Below the pieces are notes generated by a model. It was not told the DNA's origin and searched no databases. It worked only from the letters and a program-made list of their open reading frames with translations. A stretch of DNA of 64,000 nucleotides from assembly GCA_017398595.1 (NCBI GenBank), contig JAFQFR010000020.1, positions 73,196-137,195 of the forward strand. The letters are read 5' to 3'. The position numbers and the translations under genes are program-made. Positions within the stretch are counted from its first letter, which is position 1. Each line of letters opens with the position of its first letter. The stretch comes from Clostridia bacterium. GTDB lineage: Bacteria; Bacillota; Clostridia; Oscillospirales; CAG-272. This document shows, piece by piece, positions 42,549-52,111 of the stretch.

Positions 42549-43733
42549 ATGAAACACATTGCAATCCTCGGTCTCGGCGTTGTCGGCAAAGGCACAGCCG
42601 ACCTGCTTGAGAAAAACCGCGCACTCATCGAAGCACGCATCGGCGAGGCTGTCAACATCAAGTACATTCTCGACCTGCGCGACTTTCCCGGCACTCCGTA
42701 TGAGACCCGCGTAGTGCACGACTTTTCGATCATCGAAAACGATCCCGAGATCGAGCTTGTTGCCGAAACGATGGGCGGCGCACATCCCGCATACGACTTT
42801 TCCATGGCTTGTCTCAAGGCGGGCAAGAGCGTTGTCACCTCGAACAAAGAGGTCGTTGCCACTTTCGGCGAGGAGCTGCTCGCTACGGCACGCGCAAACG
42901 GCGTTTCCTACGCGTTTGAGGCGAGTGTCGGCGGCGGTATCCCGATCATCCGCCCGCTGGTAAACGACTTTATCTCCAATGAGATCGTGGAGATCAGCGG
43001 TATTCTCAACGGCACGACCAACTACATCCTGACCCAGATGAAGGACTATGGCAAGACCTACGCCGACGCGCTCAGCGAGGCGCAGGCAAAGGGATATGCC
43101 GAGAAGGATCCCACGGCGGATGTAGACGGCATCGACACCTGCCGCAAGATCTGCATTCTGACGGCGCTTGCCACCGGCGCGCTGCCGAATGCAAAAGAGG
43201 TCGGCACGATCGGTATCCGCGGTGTGGACAGTGCGGATGTCAAGCTGCTGGACAAGCATGCCTATGCGGTCAAGCTGCTCGGCAGAATGCAGATGCAAGG
43301 CGGCAAGCCCTGCTTGCTCGTTGCGCCCTTTGTCTGCGGTAAGGCGAGCCCGCTTGCGCATGTGGATGATGTGTTTAACGGTATCACCGTTTGCGGTCAG
43401 ACGCTCGGTCAGACCATGTTCTACGGCCGCGGCGCAGGTGCTGATCCGACCGCGAGCGCTGTTGCAAACGATATTCTCTCGATCCTCAAGGACGGCAAGG
43501 ACTCGTTTGCGCCCGCATTCCATGCGGCAGCGAATGATGAAGTTCTGCCCTCTGCGCAGTTCAGCTGCCGCCGTTATGTCCGCACCGATGCGGACAAGGC
43601 AGCCGTCGAGGCTGTGCTCGGCAGCGTGACCGATCTTGGCGGTGCGTACATCACGGACAAGTCCTTTACCGAGGCGGAATTTGACGCAGCGGCTGCAAAG
43701 CTCGGCAACATGTCTGCACTGCGAGTGCTGTAA
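42549..43733 (+). CDS. hom: Homoserine dehydrogenase
   Basis: 394 aa. Reduces aspartate semialdehyde to homoserine, the branch to threonine and methionine. Rossmann motif GLGVVGKGTADLL (8-20), TSNKEVVA near 97, and the catalytic/substrate core ISGILNGTTNYILTQM (about 156-171) with Lys/Asp in EKDPTADVDGID are intact. It lacks the usual C-terminal ACT domain of about 430-aa enzymes (the length here ends at the end of the catalytic part), whereas a separate ACT-like protein is encoded just downstream. Confidence 0.95.
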   Translation: MKHIAILGLGVVGKGTADLLEKNRALIEARIGEAVNIKYILDLRDFPGTPYETRVVHDFSIIENDPEIELVAETMGGAHPAYDFSMACLKAGKSVVTSNKEVVATFGEELLATARANGVSYAFEASVGGGIPIIRPLVNDFISNEIVEISGILNGTTNYILTQMKDYGKTYADALSEAQAKGYAEKDPTADVDGIDTCRKICILTALATGALPNAKEVGTIGIRGVDSADVKLLDKHAYAVKLLGRMQMQGGKPCLLVAPFVCGKASPLAHVDDVFNGITVCGQTLGQTMFYGRGAGADPTASAVANDILSILKDGKDSFAPAFHAAANDEVLPSAQFSCRRYVRTDADKAAVEAVLGSVTDLGGAYITDKSFTEAEFDAAAAKLGNMSALRVL

Positions 43734-43757
43734 TTGCGTATTCTATAATAGGAAGTC

Positions 43758-43794
43758 AAAAGCTACGGCTGTGAAACACGCCGTAGCTTTTTTA
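43758..43794 (+). terminator. Terminator-like hairpin after hom
   Basis: Stem AAAGCTACGGC / GCCGTAGCTTT with TTTTTT. It lies between hom and the ACT-domain gene, so the latter depends on readthrough or on its own promoter. Confidence 0.85.
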
Positions 43795-43821
43795 TCATAT
43801 TATTATATGGAGGGCTTACCT

Positions 43822-44190
43822 ATGTACTTAACCGATATACGCGGTTTTACCGCGGAAAGTGATATTGCGCTCTACCCTGCACGCCTGCGTAATTTTTCGA
43901 TGCAGGAGCCTGCGTGCGTTTTTTTATGTGACAGCGGCATCCTCTTTCGGGGGCAGAAATGCCATGCCCCGCCCGAGGGGCAGATCCGACTCTGCCGTAT
44001 CACCATTCACGGCATGGGCATGCTCGGCGACAAGGGGCTGACCCCGCATTTTGCGCGGTTCTGCCGTCTGTACGATATTGTGCCGCAGTTTTTGTCCCTG
44101 TCGGACATGGGGATCGCATTTTTCGTCCCCGAAGAAGAAAAGGAGCGGGTTTTGGACGCGCTGTGCGCGTATTTCCCCATGTGGGGATAA
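43822..44190 (+). CDS. Stand-alone ACT-domain protein (aspartokinase-regulatory type)
   Basis: 122 aa from ATG 43822 (GGAGGG seven bases upstream). The C-terminal half reads CRITIHGMGMLGDKGLTP followed by an alpha segment and VPQFLSLSDMGIAFFVPEEE, which fits the ACT pattern in aspartokinases (V-x-G-x-G-M-x-x-x-x-G and I-S-x-S-x-x-x-I-x-F-x-V-P). No kinase domain is present. Placed after homoserine dehydrogenase, it may bind threonine or lysine and act as a regulatory subunit; inference. The first 55 residues are unassigned. Confidence 0.68.
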   Translation: MYLTDIRGFTAESDIALYPARLRNFSMQEPACVFLCDSGILFRGQKCHAPPEGQIRLCRITIHGMGMLGDKGLTPHFARFCRLYDIVPQFLSLSDMGIAFFVPEEEKERVLDALCAYFPMWG

Positions 44191-44191
44191 G

Positions 44192-44321
44192 TTTACGCGC
44201 GACGCGCGTAAAACAATGCATTGCAATCCTGCGGCGCATAGGATTGCAATGCAAATCATGGAGCGTGAAACGCTCCAAATCATGACAGCGCTGCTGTCAA
44301 ATCATGGCGCAGCCAAATCAT
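44192..44321. repeat. Array of five palindromes punctuated by AAATCAT
   Basis: Consecutive stems: TTTACGCG/CGCGTAAA (44192-44212), TGCATTGCAATCC/GGATTGCAATGCA (44217-44253), GGAGCG/CGCTCC (44260-44276), TGACAGC/GCTGTCA (44283-44299), TGGC/GCCA (44305-44315). AAATCAT recurs at 44253, 44277, 44299 and 44315. It fills the whole gap between convergent genes. Confidence 0.7.
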
Positions 44322-44345
44322 TCTCCTTGTGTGCTAAACAATCCT

Positions 44346-45644
44346 CTACAGTTTCCGCATCAGCTCTCGATGTGCCGCCAAGATCTTCTTGCGGCTGACG
44401 AACACGGCGGTTGTATTGAGCAGCAGCATGAGGCAGATAACGGCATCCGAGATCGCCCATACGGCTTTGGGTGCGGCGACGGCGCCGAGCAGGAGCGACA
44501 GGCAATACAGGAGCAAAAAAGCATCCCGCCACCGTGCGCCGCCGCGGAAAAAGCAAAGGCTTTGCGCGCCGTAATAGCCGAACGACACGATCGCCGCGAA
44601 AGCAAACAAAAATACAAACACTGCAAGCGTGGGCGATGCCGCGTTTCCGAACAGCGTGCCGAACGCGCGCGCGCATATTTCCACGCCGCCACCGCCGATG
44701 CCGCCGAGATCCTCGCCCAGTGTGAGCAGGATCGCAAATGCGGTCAGACTGCACATGAGCACGGTATCCACAAACACTTCAAAAATTCCGAACAGTCCCT
44801 GCCTTGCGGGGACTGTTTCTTTGGATGCGATATGCGCAGTCGGCGCGGTGCCGCAGCCCGCTTCGTTGGAGAACAGCCCCTTGACGATTCCCTGCCGCAG
44901 CGCGGGAGACAGCAGAATGCCGAGCACGCCGCCTGCGGCGGCGGTCGGCGTAAATGCCCCCGAAATAATCGCGGCAAACATCTGCGGCAGTCCGCGCGCA
45001 TTGCATACGATCACGGCTGCGGCGGCAAGAATGTAGCCGCCGCTCATCGCGGGCACGACATAAGCGGAGAGCTTGAACAGATCCACGCCGAAAAAGAACA
45101 CTGCCGCCGCAAGCAGGCTAATGAGAATGCCGCACACCAGCGGCGACAGTCCGAACGCGGTCTGCGCCGCCTCGGCGATGGCACTCGACTGGATCACGCC
45201 GCCCATCATCACACAATCCACGATGAGCAGCACTGTAAATAGCATCGCCGCAAGCGATCCGATCGCTTCCTTTATATAATACGGCGCACCGCCGACATAC
45301 CCCTGCTCCGCGTGGCGGCGCGTGAGCATACCGAGCGTGATCTCCGCATATTTCAGCACCATGGAAACAAACGCACCCACCCACATCCAAAATACCGCGC
45401 CCGCGCCGCCGAGCATCAGCGCCACTGCTACGCCCGAAATATTGCCGACGCCGACCGTACCGCCGAGTGAAAGCAGCATTTCCTTGGCACCGCCTTCCAT
45501 CGGCATGGCGCGCAGTGTACGCAGCGGTCGGCGCAGGTAAAACGCACGGAAACGCAGCGTAAAATATCCGCCTGCCAGCAACAGCATAGCGGCGGCAAAA
45601 ATCGGCAAAATTTGAGAGACTGCCCCCTCAAGTGCTAAAATCAA
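44346..45644 (-). CDS. Alanine/glycine:cation symporter (AGCS family)
   Basis: 432 aa, about ten helices. Sodium- or proton-coupled amino-acid carrier. Family motifs: SLGGTVGVGNISGVAVALMLGG (key G-x-G-N-I-x-G-V near 59-80), WMWVGAFVSMVLKYAEITLG (about 86-105), GGAPYYIKE near 118 and KGLFSNEAGCGTAPTAHIAS near 258-277. Slightly short of typical 450-480 aa, with a trimmed C-terminus. It stands alone, convergent with the ACT gene across the palindrome array; substrate D/L-alanine or glycine presumed. Confidence 0.93.
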   Translation of the reverse strand: MILALEGAVSQILPIFAAAMLLLAGGYFTLRFRAFYLRRPLRTLRAMPMEGGAKEMLLSLGGTVGVGNISGVAVALMLGGAGAVFWMWVGAFVSMVLKYAEITLGMLTRRHAEQGYVGGAPYYIKEAIGSLAAMLFTVLLIVDCVMMGGVIQSSAIAEAAQTAFGLSPLVCGILISLLAAAVFFFGVDLFKLSAYVVPAMSGGYILAAAAVIVCNARGLPQMFAAIISGAFTPTAAAGGVLGILLSPALRQGIVKGLFSNEAGCGTAPTAHIASKETVPARQGLFGIFEVFVDTVLMCSLTAFAILLTLGEDLGGIGGGGVEICARAFGTLFGNAASPTLAVFVFLFAFAAIVSFGYYGAQSLCFFRGGARWRDAFLLLYCLSLLLGAVAAPKAVWAISDAVICLMLLLNTTAVFVSRKKILAAHRELMRKL

Positions 45645-45773
45645 CCCCGAAATAGCGCATCACCTCTGAAAAAGAATATTCGGACGAGGGACTTACTATG
45701 CGCCTAAGAATCCCCTGATTTTTGGCATTTATGTGAACATCCTGCGAAAATTCAAGTTTTTTCAAAAAAGGTA

Positions 45774-45801
45774 TTGATTTTTCATTTTAATATGTTACAA
45801 T
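45774..45801 (+). promoter_or_regulatory. Promoter of groESL
   Basis: TTGATT (45774-45779), 16-bp spacer, TACAAT (45796-45801). Confidence 0.75.
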
Positions 45802-45809
45802 ATACCATG

Positions 45810-45836
45810 TTAGCACTCAAAGATTAAGAGTGCTAA
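45810..45836 (+). promoter_or_regulatory. CIRCE operator
   Basis: Perfect TTAGCACTC-N9-GAGTGCTAA inverted repeat, the binding site of the HrcA repressor, placed at the transcription start of groES. Confidence 0.97.
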
Positions 45837-45845
45837 AAACAATGA

Positions 45846-46163
<318 letters not shown>

Positions 46164-46183
46164 GAGAACACGGAGGTAATTGA

Positions 46184-47812
<1,629 letters not shown>

Positions 47813-47821
47813 GATAAACCG

Positions 47822-47852
47822 AAAAAAGGATGCGAGCAATCGCATCCTTTTT
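47822..47852 (+). terminator. Terminator of groESL
   Basis: Stem AAAAGGATGCGA / TCGCATCCTTTT with T-run. Confidence 0.9.
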
Positions 47853-47942
47853 GTTGTATTGGGGGAACGCTCTTGAAGCTGCTCTCTCCCTACGGTAGAG
47901 AACACTCGCCGGATCTTACAAAAAATCTCTCATAGGCGTAGG

Positions 47943-47971
47943 TTGCACTTTGAAAAAATCTGTGATATATT
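47943..47971 (+). promoter_or_regulatory. Promoter of the XRE regulator gene
   Basis: TTGCAC (47943-47948), 17-bp spacer, TATATT (47966-47971). Confidence 0.65.
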
Positions 47972-48001
47972 GGTTATAGAAAAACACAAGGAGGACTTAC
48001 C

Positions 48002-48376
48002 ATGGATGAATTGAGTGTTGGACGCAGGATTGCGGGACTTCGAGCTGAAAAAGCCTTAACACAGCAGGAGCTTGGCGATGCGATCGGCGTGAGCGATAAG
48101 ACGGTCAGCAAATGGGAAAACGGCGGATGCTTTCCCGATATTACGGTCATTCCGATCCTGGCAGACTTTTTCGGCGTGACCACCGATTATCTGCTGCGCG
48201 GCACGCCGCGTAAGGTGCAATACCTTGCCGCAAACTACTTCAGCGATAAGTGGCGAATGCAGGTCAATGAGAAATATTTGCAAAAGGGATGGCGCGTTGA
48301 GGACATCGAGGTCAGCGGAAATGGCGACGGCGCAGTCGTCATGGCACTCGTCCTCGAAAAAGAAATATTTGAATAA
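48002..48376 (+). CDS. XRE-family transcription regulator
   Basis: 124 aa. Cro/CI-type helix-turn-helix (about 5-62): IAGLRAEKALTQQELGDAIG and VSDKTVSKWENGGCFPD. The C-terminal 60 residues (KVQYLAANYFSDKWRMQVNEKYL..) are a small unassigned domain ending ALVLEKEIFE. Strong AAGGAGG site. Monocistronic with bidirectional terminator. Targets unknown. Confidence 0.9.
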   Translation: MDELSVGRRIAGLRAEKALTQQELGDAIGVSDKTVSKWENGGCFPDITVIPILADFFGVTTDYLLRGTPRKVQYLAANYFSDKWRMQVNEKYLQKGWRVEDIEVSGNGDGAVVMALVLEKEIFE

Positions 48377-48383
48377 AGCAGTT

Positions 48384-48421
48384 ACAAGGGGACGGCGCGA
48401 ATGCACCGTCCCCTTGTTTTT
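48384..48421. terminator. Bidirectional terminator between XRE and GDPD genes
   Basis: Stem ACAAGGGGACGG / CCGTCCCCTTGT with T-run on the plus strand; the GDPD stop lies at its edge. Confidence 0.85.
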
Positions 48422-49236
48422 TATTTTTCTTTCGGTATAAATCCTTCAAATATGTAGGTTTCAAATGCCATGCGACTCGCATCCAGCTCCTCTTGGCTGC
48501 GCAGTGTCCAGCAAACGGGAAGCGCACCAAGACGGGTAACGAGTCGGCGCATGGGGTGATTTTGACCTGTATGCACATAGGAGACGAAGTCGGGGCGGGA
48601 AACAAAATTGAACAGCAGACACCCCAGCATGCGTTTGTACAGCACTTTTCCCTTGAACGGCGCGGCGAGCTGCCCGCGGCAAACGTCTTTTCGATGCTGC
48701 CGATACCAAAGGAGCACCGGCGGGTAAAAGGACTGCACAAAGTATTCGCCTTTGTACGCGGACAGGATCTTGTTTGCCGCTTCACAGAGGGGTTTGCAGG
48801 TCGTGCGGTCGCACTTGAATTCAATGAGCAGCGGCACTCTGCCGTCCACAGTATCCAGGCATTCTTGCAGTGTCGGGATCTGCTCCTCCGTGCCTTGCAG
48901 GCAGCATTTTTTCAGCTCGGCAAGCGTCATTTGCTCTATCCTGCCCTCTACGCCGCACATACGCTTCAGCGAGCTGTCGTGGAACACGACCACTTCGCCG
49001 TCGGCGGTGAGGTGAATATCGTTTTCGATCATGTACCCCTGCTCTGCCGCCGCACGAAAGGCGGCAAGTGAGTTTTCGGGCGTATTCTCCACAAGATCAT
49101 GCAAGCCGCGATGCGCAATGTATCTGCCGCGCAACTTTTCCCGCGCGGGATGCCGACGTGCAGACGGAAATATCAAAAACAAGAGCAGCAGTGAAACGGC
49201 GGCAAGCGCCGCAAGCAAAATCAAAACAATATGCAT
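48421..49236 (-). CDS. Membrane-anchored glycerophosphodiester phosphodiesterase
   Basis: 271 aa from ATG 49236 (GGAGG nine bases upstream, inside the end of the MFS gene). An N-terminal helix (IVLILLAALAAVSLLLLFLIF) is followed by the GDPD TIM barrel: IAHRGLHDLVENTPENS (about 40-56), ENDIHLTADGEVVVFHD (about 71-87) and LLIEFK near 138. The H, R, E, D and H catalytic set is present. It releases glycerol-3-phosphate from lipid head groups or teichoic-acid-like polymers. Coupled to the upstream MFS gene. Confidence 0.9.
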   Translation of the reverse strand: MHIVLILLAALAAVSLLLLFLIFPSARRHPAREKLRGRYIAHRGLHDLVENTPENSLAAFRAAAEQGYMIENDIHLTADGEVVVFHDSSLKRMCGVEGRIEQMTLAELKKCCLQGTEEQIPTLQECLDTVDGRVPLLIEFKCDRTTCKPLCEAANKILSAYKGEYFVQSFYPPVLLWYRQHRKDVCRGQLAAPFKGKVLYKRMLGCLLFNFVSRPDFVSYVHTGQNHPMRRLVTRLGALPVCWTLRSQEELDASRMAFETYIFEGFIPKEK

Positions 49237-49240
49237 GGAA

Positions 49241-50545
49241 TCAGTCCTCCACATCAAAATTTTCAAGCATAGATGCTTTCTTTACGGGTTTGGAATCGCC
49301 GTGCTTGACAAAGGACATGGTGATAAACGAGAGCACAGAGAACAAAACGGCATACGGAAACAGCACGCCGTAACCGAGTCCGAGGTTGTCGATCAGCAGC
49401 CCCGAAAGCAGCGGCGTGGTGATCTGCGCCGCCATCGAAAAGGTGTAGTAAAAGCCGGTATACTTGCCGACGTCCGAGTCACTGCTCATCTCCACTACCA
49501 TCGGGAAGGAGTTGACATTGATCGCCGCCCAGCCGATGCCGACGAAGCCGAAGATCGCGTACATGATCGGCGTCTGTCGGTCGATAAACATGGCGGCAGT
49601 GTAACAAGCCGTCATCATGACAATGCCGATCAGCACCGATCTTTTGCGTCCTACGGCGCCCGACAGAAAGCCGAGCGGCACAAAGGACAAAATCGCAGAT
49701 ACCGTCGCCGTGAGCAGGTAGCTCGACGAGGTACCGAGGTCGGTGCCCCATACGTTGACGCAGTAGCGCGAGAACGCGGTGGTGACCGCGTTATACGCCA
49801 TGAACCACAGAAATACCGACACAAGGATCAGCACGAGACTGCGAAATACAGGGCGCGGCATCTTCCCTGCTGCGGTTTTTGCGGCAGGTTCGTCCGCGTC
49901 CGGGGTGTTCGTCTCGGCAAGCACTTTGTTCTCTCGGACGGAAAATACCATTACAAGCACCGTTACAAGCATAAAGGCTGCGATCACAAGGAATACAGGC
50001 AAAAAGGTCTGATCCGCAGCATACACAGCCTCGCCCGAGGCGTTTTCGCCACTGCGCAGCATGAGCATCATCACCACGGTCGCGAAAATACCGCCGAGAT
50101 AGCCGACAAGATTGATGATGGCATTCGCCTTGCTGCGCAGCGGTTTCGGCGTTACGTCGGGCATATAGGCGATCGCAGGCGTGCGGTAGACCGCCATCAC
50201 AACCAGGAGCACAAGCAGCGTCAGCATAAAGCCCCAAAAGTTGCGTCTGTCCGTGGTGATTCCCAGTACTGCCATGAGCACGACTGCGACAAGCGTTCCG
50301 AGCAGAATATACGGCGTGCGCTTGCCGAGCGGCGTGCGCGTGCGGTCGGAAAGGGTGCCGAACAGCGGCAGCATAAAGACCGCAAGCACATTGTCGATCG
50401 ACATGATCGCGTTTGCCGCAAACGTTTTCAGCCCGAACACCTGTTCGAGCAGATACGGGATCACCTGATCGTAAAACTGCCAAAAAGCCAAGATCGACAT
50501 AAAAGCCAGTCCGATCAGTATCGTGCGTTTATAATTCAGTTTCAT
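49241..50545 (-). CDS. MFS transporter (SLC45/GPH-like)
   Basis: 434 aa from ATG 50545 with GGAGG upstream; the frame is open much further but crosses the promoter. Twelve helices. The loop 2-3 motif GTLSDRTRTPLGKRTPYIL (about 60-78) matches the glycoside/sucrose-type G-x-x-S-D-R-x-x-x-x-x-G-x-R-R-P signature. A sugar or glycoside substrate is likely. The neighbouring GDPD could point to a glycerophosphodiester, but this is weak. Confidence 0.88.
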   Translation of the reverse strand: MKLNYKRTILIGLAFMSILAFWQFYDQVIPYLLEQVFGLKTFAANAIMSIDNVLAVFMLPLFGTLSDRTRTPLGKRTPYILLGTLVAVVLMAVLGITTDRRNFWGFMLTLLVLLVVMAVYRTPAIAYMPDVTPKPLRSKANAIINLVGYLGGIFATVVMMLMLRSGENASGEAVYAADQTFLPVFLVIAAFMLVTVLVMVFSVRENKVLAETNTPDADEPAAKTAAGKMPRPVFRSLVLILVSVFLWFMAYNAVTTAFSRYCVNVWGTDLGTSSSYLLTATVSAILSFVPLGFLSGAVGRKRSVLIGIVMMTACYTAAMFIDRQTPIMYAIFGFVGIGWAAINVNSFPMVVEMSSDSDVGKYTGFYYTFSMAAQITTPLLSGLLIDNLGLGYGVLFPYAVLFSVLSFITMSFVKHGDSKPVKKASMLENFDVED

Positions 50546-50575
50546 GTGTACCTCCGCCGCGTGGATGTACACCTT

Positions 50576-50605
50576 ATTATACCACAGAGCGCGACATTTT
50601 CTCAA
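50576..50605 (-). promoter_or_regulatory. Promoter of the MFS-GDPD operon
   Basis: Minus strand TTGAGA (50600-50605), 18-bp spacer, TATAAT (50576-50581). Confidence 0.65.
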
Positions 50606-50660
50606 AAAAACGATAAAAATAAAAAGTTGTATAATTTCTCGATTTTTTGTAAAAATATAC

Positions 50661-50689
50661 TTGACAAACCGACACGGCTTTGCTATAAT
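50661..50689 (+). promoter_or_regulatory. Promoter of tRNA-Gln
   Basis: Consensus TTGACA (50661-50666), 17-bp spacer, TATAAT (50684-50689). Confidence 0.92.
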
Positions 50690-50721
50690 AATAAACGTCG
50701 CAAGGAACGACAACAAAACAT

Positions 50722-50795
50722 TGGGGATTTGTGTAATGGCAGCACGACAGACTCTGACTCTGTTTGTGAGGGTTCAAATCCTTCATCCCCAGCCA
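50722..50795 (+). tRNA. tRNA-Gln (anticodon CUG)
   Basis: 74 nt including encoded CCA. Acceptor TGGGGAT / ATCCCCA, anticodon stem ACAGA / TCTGT with loop CTCTGAC (anticodon CTG), T-arm GAGGGTTCAAATCCTTC (T-loop GTTCAAATC). The first base U1 is typical of tRNA-Gln. It has its own consensus promoter and terminator, so it is a single-gene unit. CUG is the minor anticodon besides UUG. Confidence 0.95.
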
Positions 50796-50830
50796 AAAGA
50801 AAAGCAACCCGTTGGGTTGCTTTTCTTTTG
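50795..50830 (+). terminator. Terminator of tRNA-Gln
   Basis: Stem AAAGAAAAGCAACCC / GGGTTGCTTTTCTTT right after CCA. Confidence 0.92.
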
Positions 50831-50923
50831 TTTTGACATTGCAGAAGGATTTGAAGGGCGCGTGGTACAAAACCGCTTATCCCCCTTTCTGTCATTGACA
50901 AATTTTCGATTTACGGATATAAT

Positions 50924-50951
50924 AAAAGCGGCTGCAATTGCAGCCGCTTTT
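50924..50951 (-). terminator. Terminator of the zinc-ribbon/DUF4190 gene
   Basis: Perfect stem AAAAGCGGCTGCAA / TTGCAGCCGCTTTT, 9 bp after the stop. Confidence 0.88.
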
Positions 50952-50959
50952 CCCTATTT

Positions 50960-51526
50960 TTACGCTTTGTCAAGTTCGTTTAGAAAATCGTTGTAATCGA
51001 AATCGTAATCGTAGTAATCGTCTCCATAGTAATAGAAGTCGTCATAGTCATCGTAGTAGTAATCGAATGCGTCGTCCCAATCTTCACTTACGGCAACCAC
51101 GATACCGTATACAGTCAGAACAGCGAAAATGATTACCATGACAATACCGAGAACAAGACCCGTGATCGCCATGCCCTGCCCTTTTTGATTGTTTTTCTTG
51201 ATCTGTACAAGCGCAACGATACCAAAGATGATCGCAAGAATGCAGGTGATCGAATTGAGACAGCACACCCAGACGACAAAAGAAACGATGCCGAGAACAA
51301 GCGCCGCAATGGCAAAACCATTATATTTTTGATCCTGTACAGGCTGTACGGGAGATGCCGTAAAGGTTGTCTGCTCGGCAGTCGTGCATACCGTGTTTTG
51401 CTCGGCAGAAGCGGTCTGCGCCGCTTGCTCCGTCTGCACAGGCTGTTCATTTACCGGTGCGCCGCAGTTGGGGCAGAACTGTACGCCGTCGTCCAGCTGC
51501 GTACCGCAATAGATGCAATATTTCAT
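50960..51526 (-). CDS. Zinc-ribbon DUF4190 membrane protein with Asp/Tyr-rich tail
   Basis: 188 aa. N-terminal zinc ribbon CIYCGTQLDDGVQFCPNCG (4-22, two CxxC), a Gln/Thr-rich linker (25-66), two helices of the DUF4190 type (GFAIAALVLGIVSFVVWVCC and MAITGLVLGIVMVIIFAVL). The final 40 residues are almost only Asp, Tyr and Phe (for example DDAFDYYYDDYDDFYYYGDD). Membrane protein of unknown role; the tail may bind metal or mediate low-complexity interactions. Confidence 0.85.
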   Translation of the reverse strand: MKYCIYCGTQLDDGVQFCPNCGAPVNEQPVQTEQAAQTASAEQNTVCTTAEQTTFTASPVQPVQDQKYNGFAIAALVLGIVSFVVWVCCLNSITCILAIIFGIVALVQIKKNNQKGQGMAITGLVLGIVMVIIFAVLTVYGIVVAVSEDWDDAFDYYYDDYDDFYYYGDDYYDYDFDYNDFLNELDKA

Positions 51527-51560
51527 GCTGTATTCCTCCTTCGGGGGTGGTCTTTACTTT

Positions 51561-51589
51561 AGTATACCGTCTATTGCAAAAAATGTCAA
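51561..51589 (-). promoter_or_regulatory. Promoter of the zinc-ribbon/DUF4190 gene
   Basis: Minus strand TTGACA (51584-51589), 17-bp spacer, TATACT (51561-51566). Confidence 0.82.
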
Positions 51590-51616
51590 TATCAAATCTG
51601 TTACGGAGGTGGATTT

Positions 51617-52111
51617 ATGCGGGTCGTGCATCCGATCCCGGCACTATGGGATCGGGATTCCAAAGTTTTGATCCTCGGCTCGTTTCCGTCGGTCAAATCG
51701 CGCGAAACTGCCTTTTTCTACGGGCATCCGCAAAACCGCTTTTGGCGGGTCTGCGCCGCCGTGTTCGGCGTGCCTGTTCCCGCAAGCATCGAGGAAAAGA
51801 AAGCCTTCCTGCACGAAAACCATATCGCCCTGTGGGACGTGATCGCTTCCTGCGAGATCGTCGGCTCCTCCGATGCCAGCATCAAAAACGCAGTGGCAAA
51901 CGATATTCGCCCCATCCTCGAGGGCGCGGATATTGCAGCGATCTTTGTCAACGGCAAGACTGCCGCCGCTCTCTATGAAAAATACATTCTGCCCATCACC
52001 GGCAGAAATGCCATATCGCTTCCCTCCACCAGTCCCGCAAACGCGGCGTGGTCGCTCGAACGGCTGCGTGACGCGTGGAGTGTGATCCGAAACGAAAGGA
52101 ATGTCCTATGA
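51617..52111 (+). CDS. DNA-deoxyinosine glycosylase (UDG superfamily)
   Basis: 164 aa. Removes deaminated bases from DNA. Motif 1 VLILGSFPSVKSRE (about 18-31) and the downstream YGHPQNRFWRV region are those of the HDG/MUG-like UDG family 6, and the late STSPANAAWS replaces the usual H-P-S-P loop. The ATG follows ACGGAGGTGG. The stop overlaps the aminopeptidase start as ATGA. Confidence 0.88.
   Translation: MRVVHPIPALWDRDSKVLILGSFPSVKSRETAFFYGHPQNRFWRVCAAVFGVPVPASIEEKKAFLHENHIALWDVIASCEIVGSSDASIKNAVANDIRPILEGADIAAIFVNGKTAAALYEKYILPITGRNAISLPSTSPANAAWSLERLRDAWSVIRNERNVL

Noticed and set aside
49031..50836. 601-codon plus-strand frame running over the MFS gene, its promoter and the tRNA
   Set aside because: Opposite-strand shadow of the MFS gene; it is Arg/His/Gln-rich and reads through a tRNA and a promoter.
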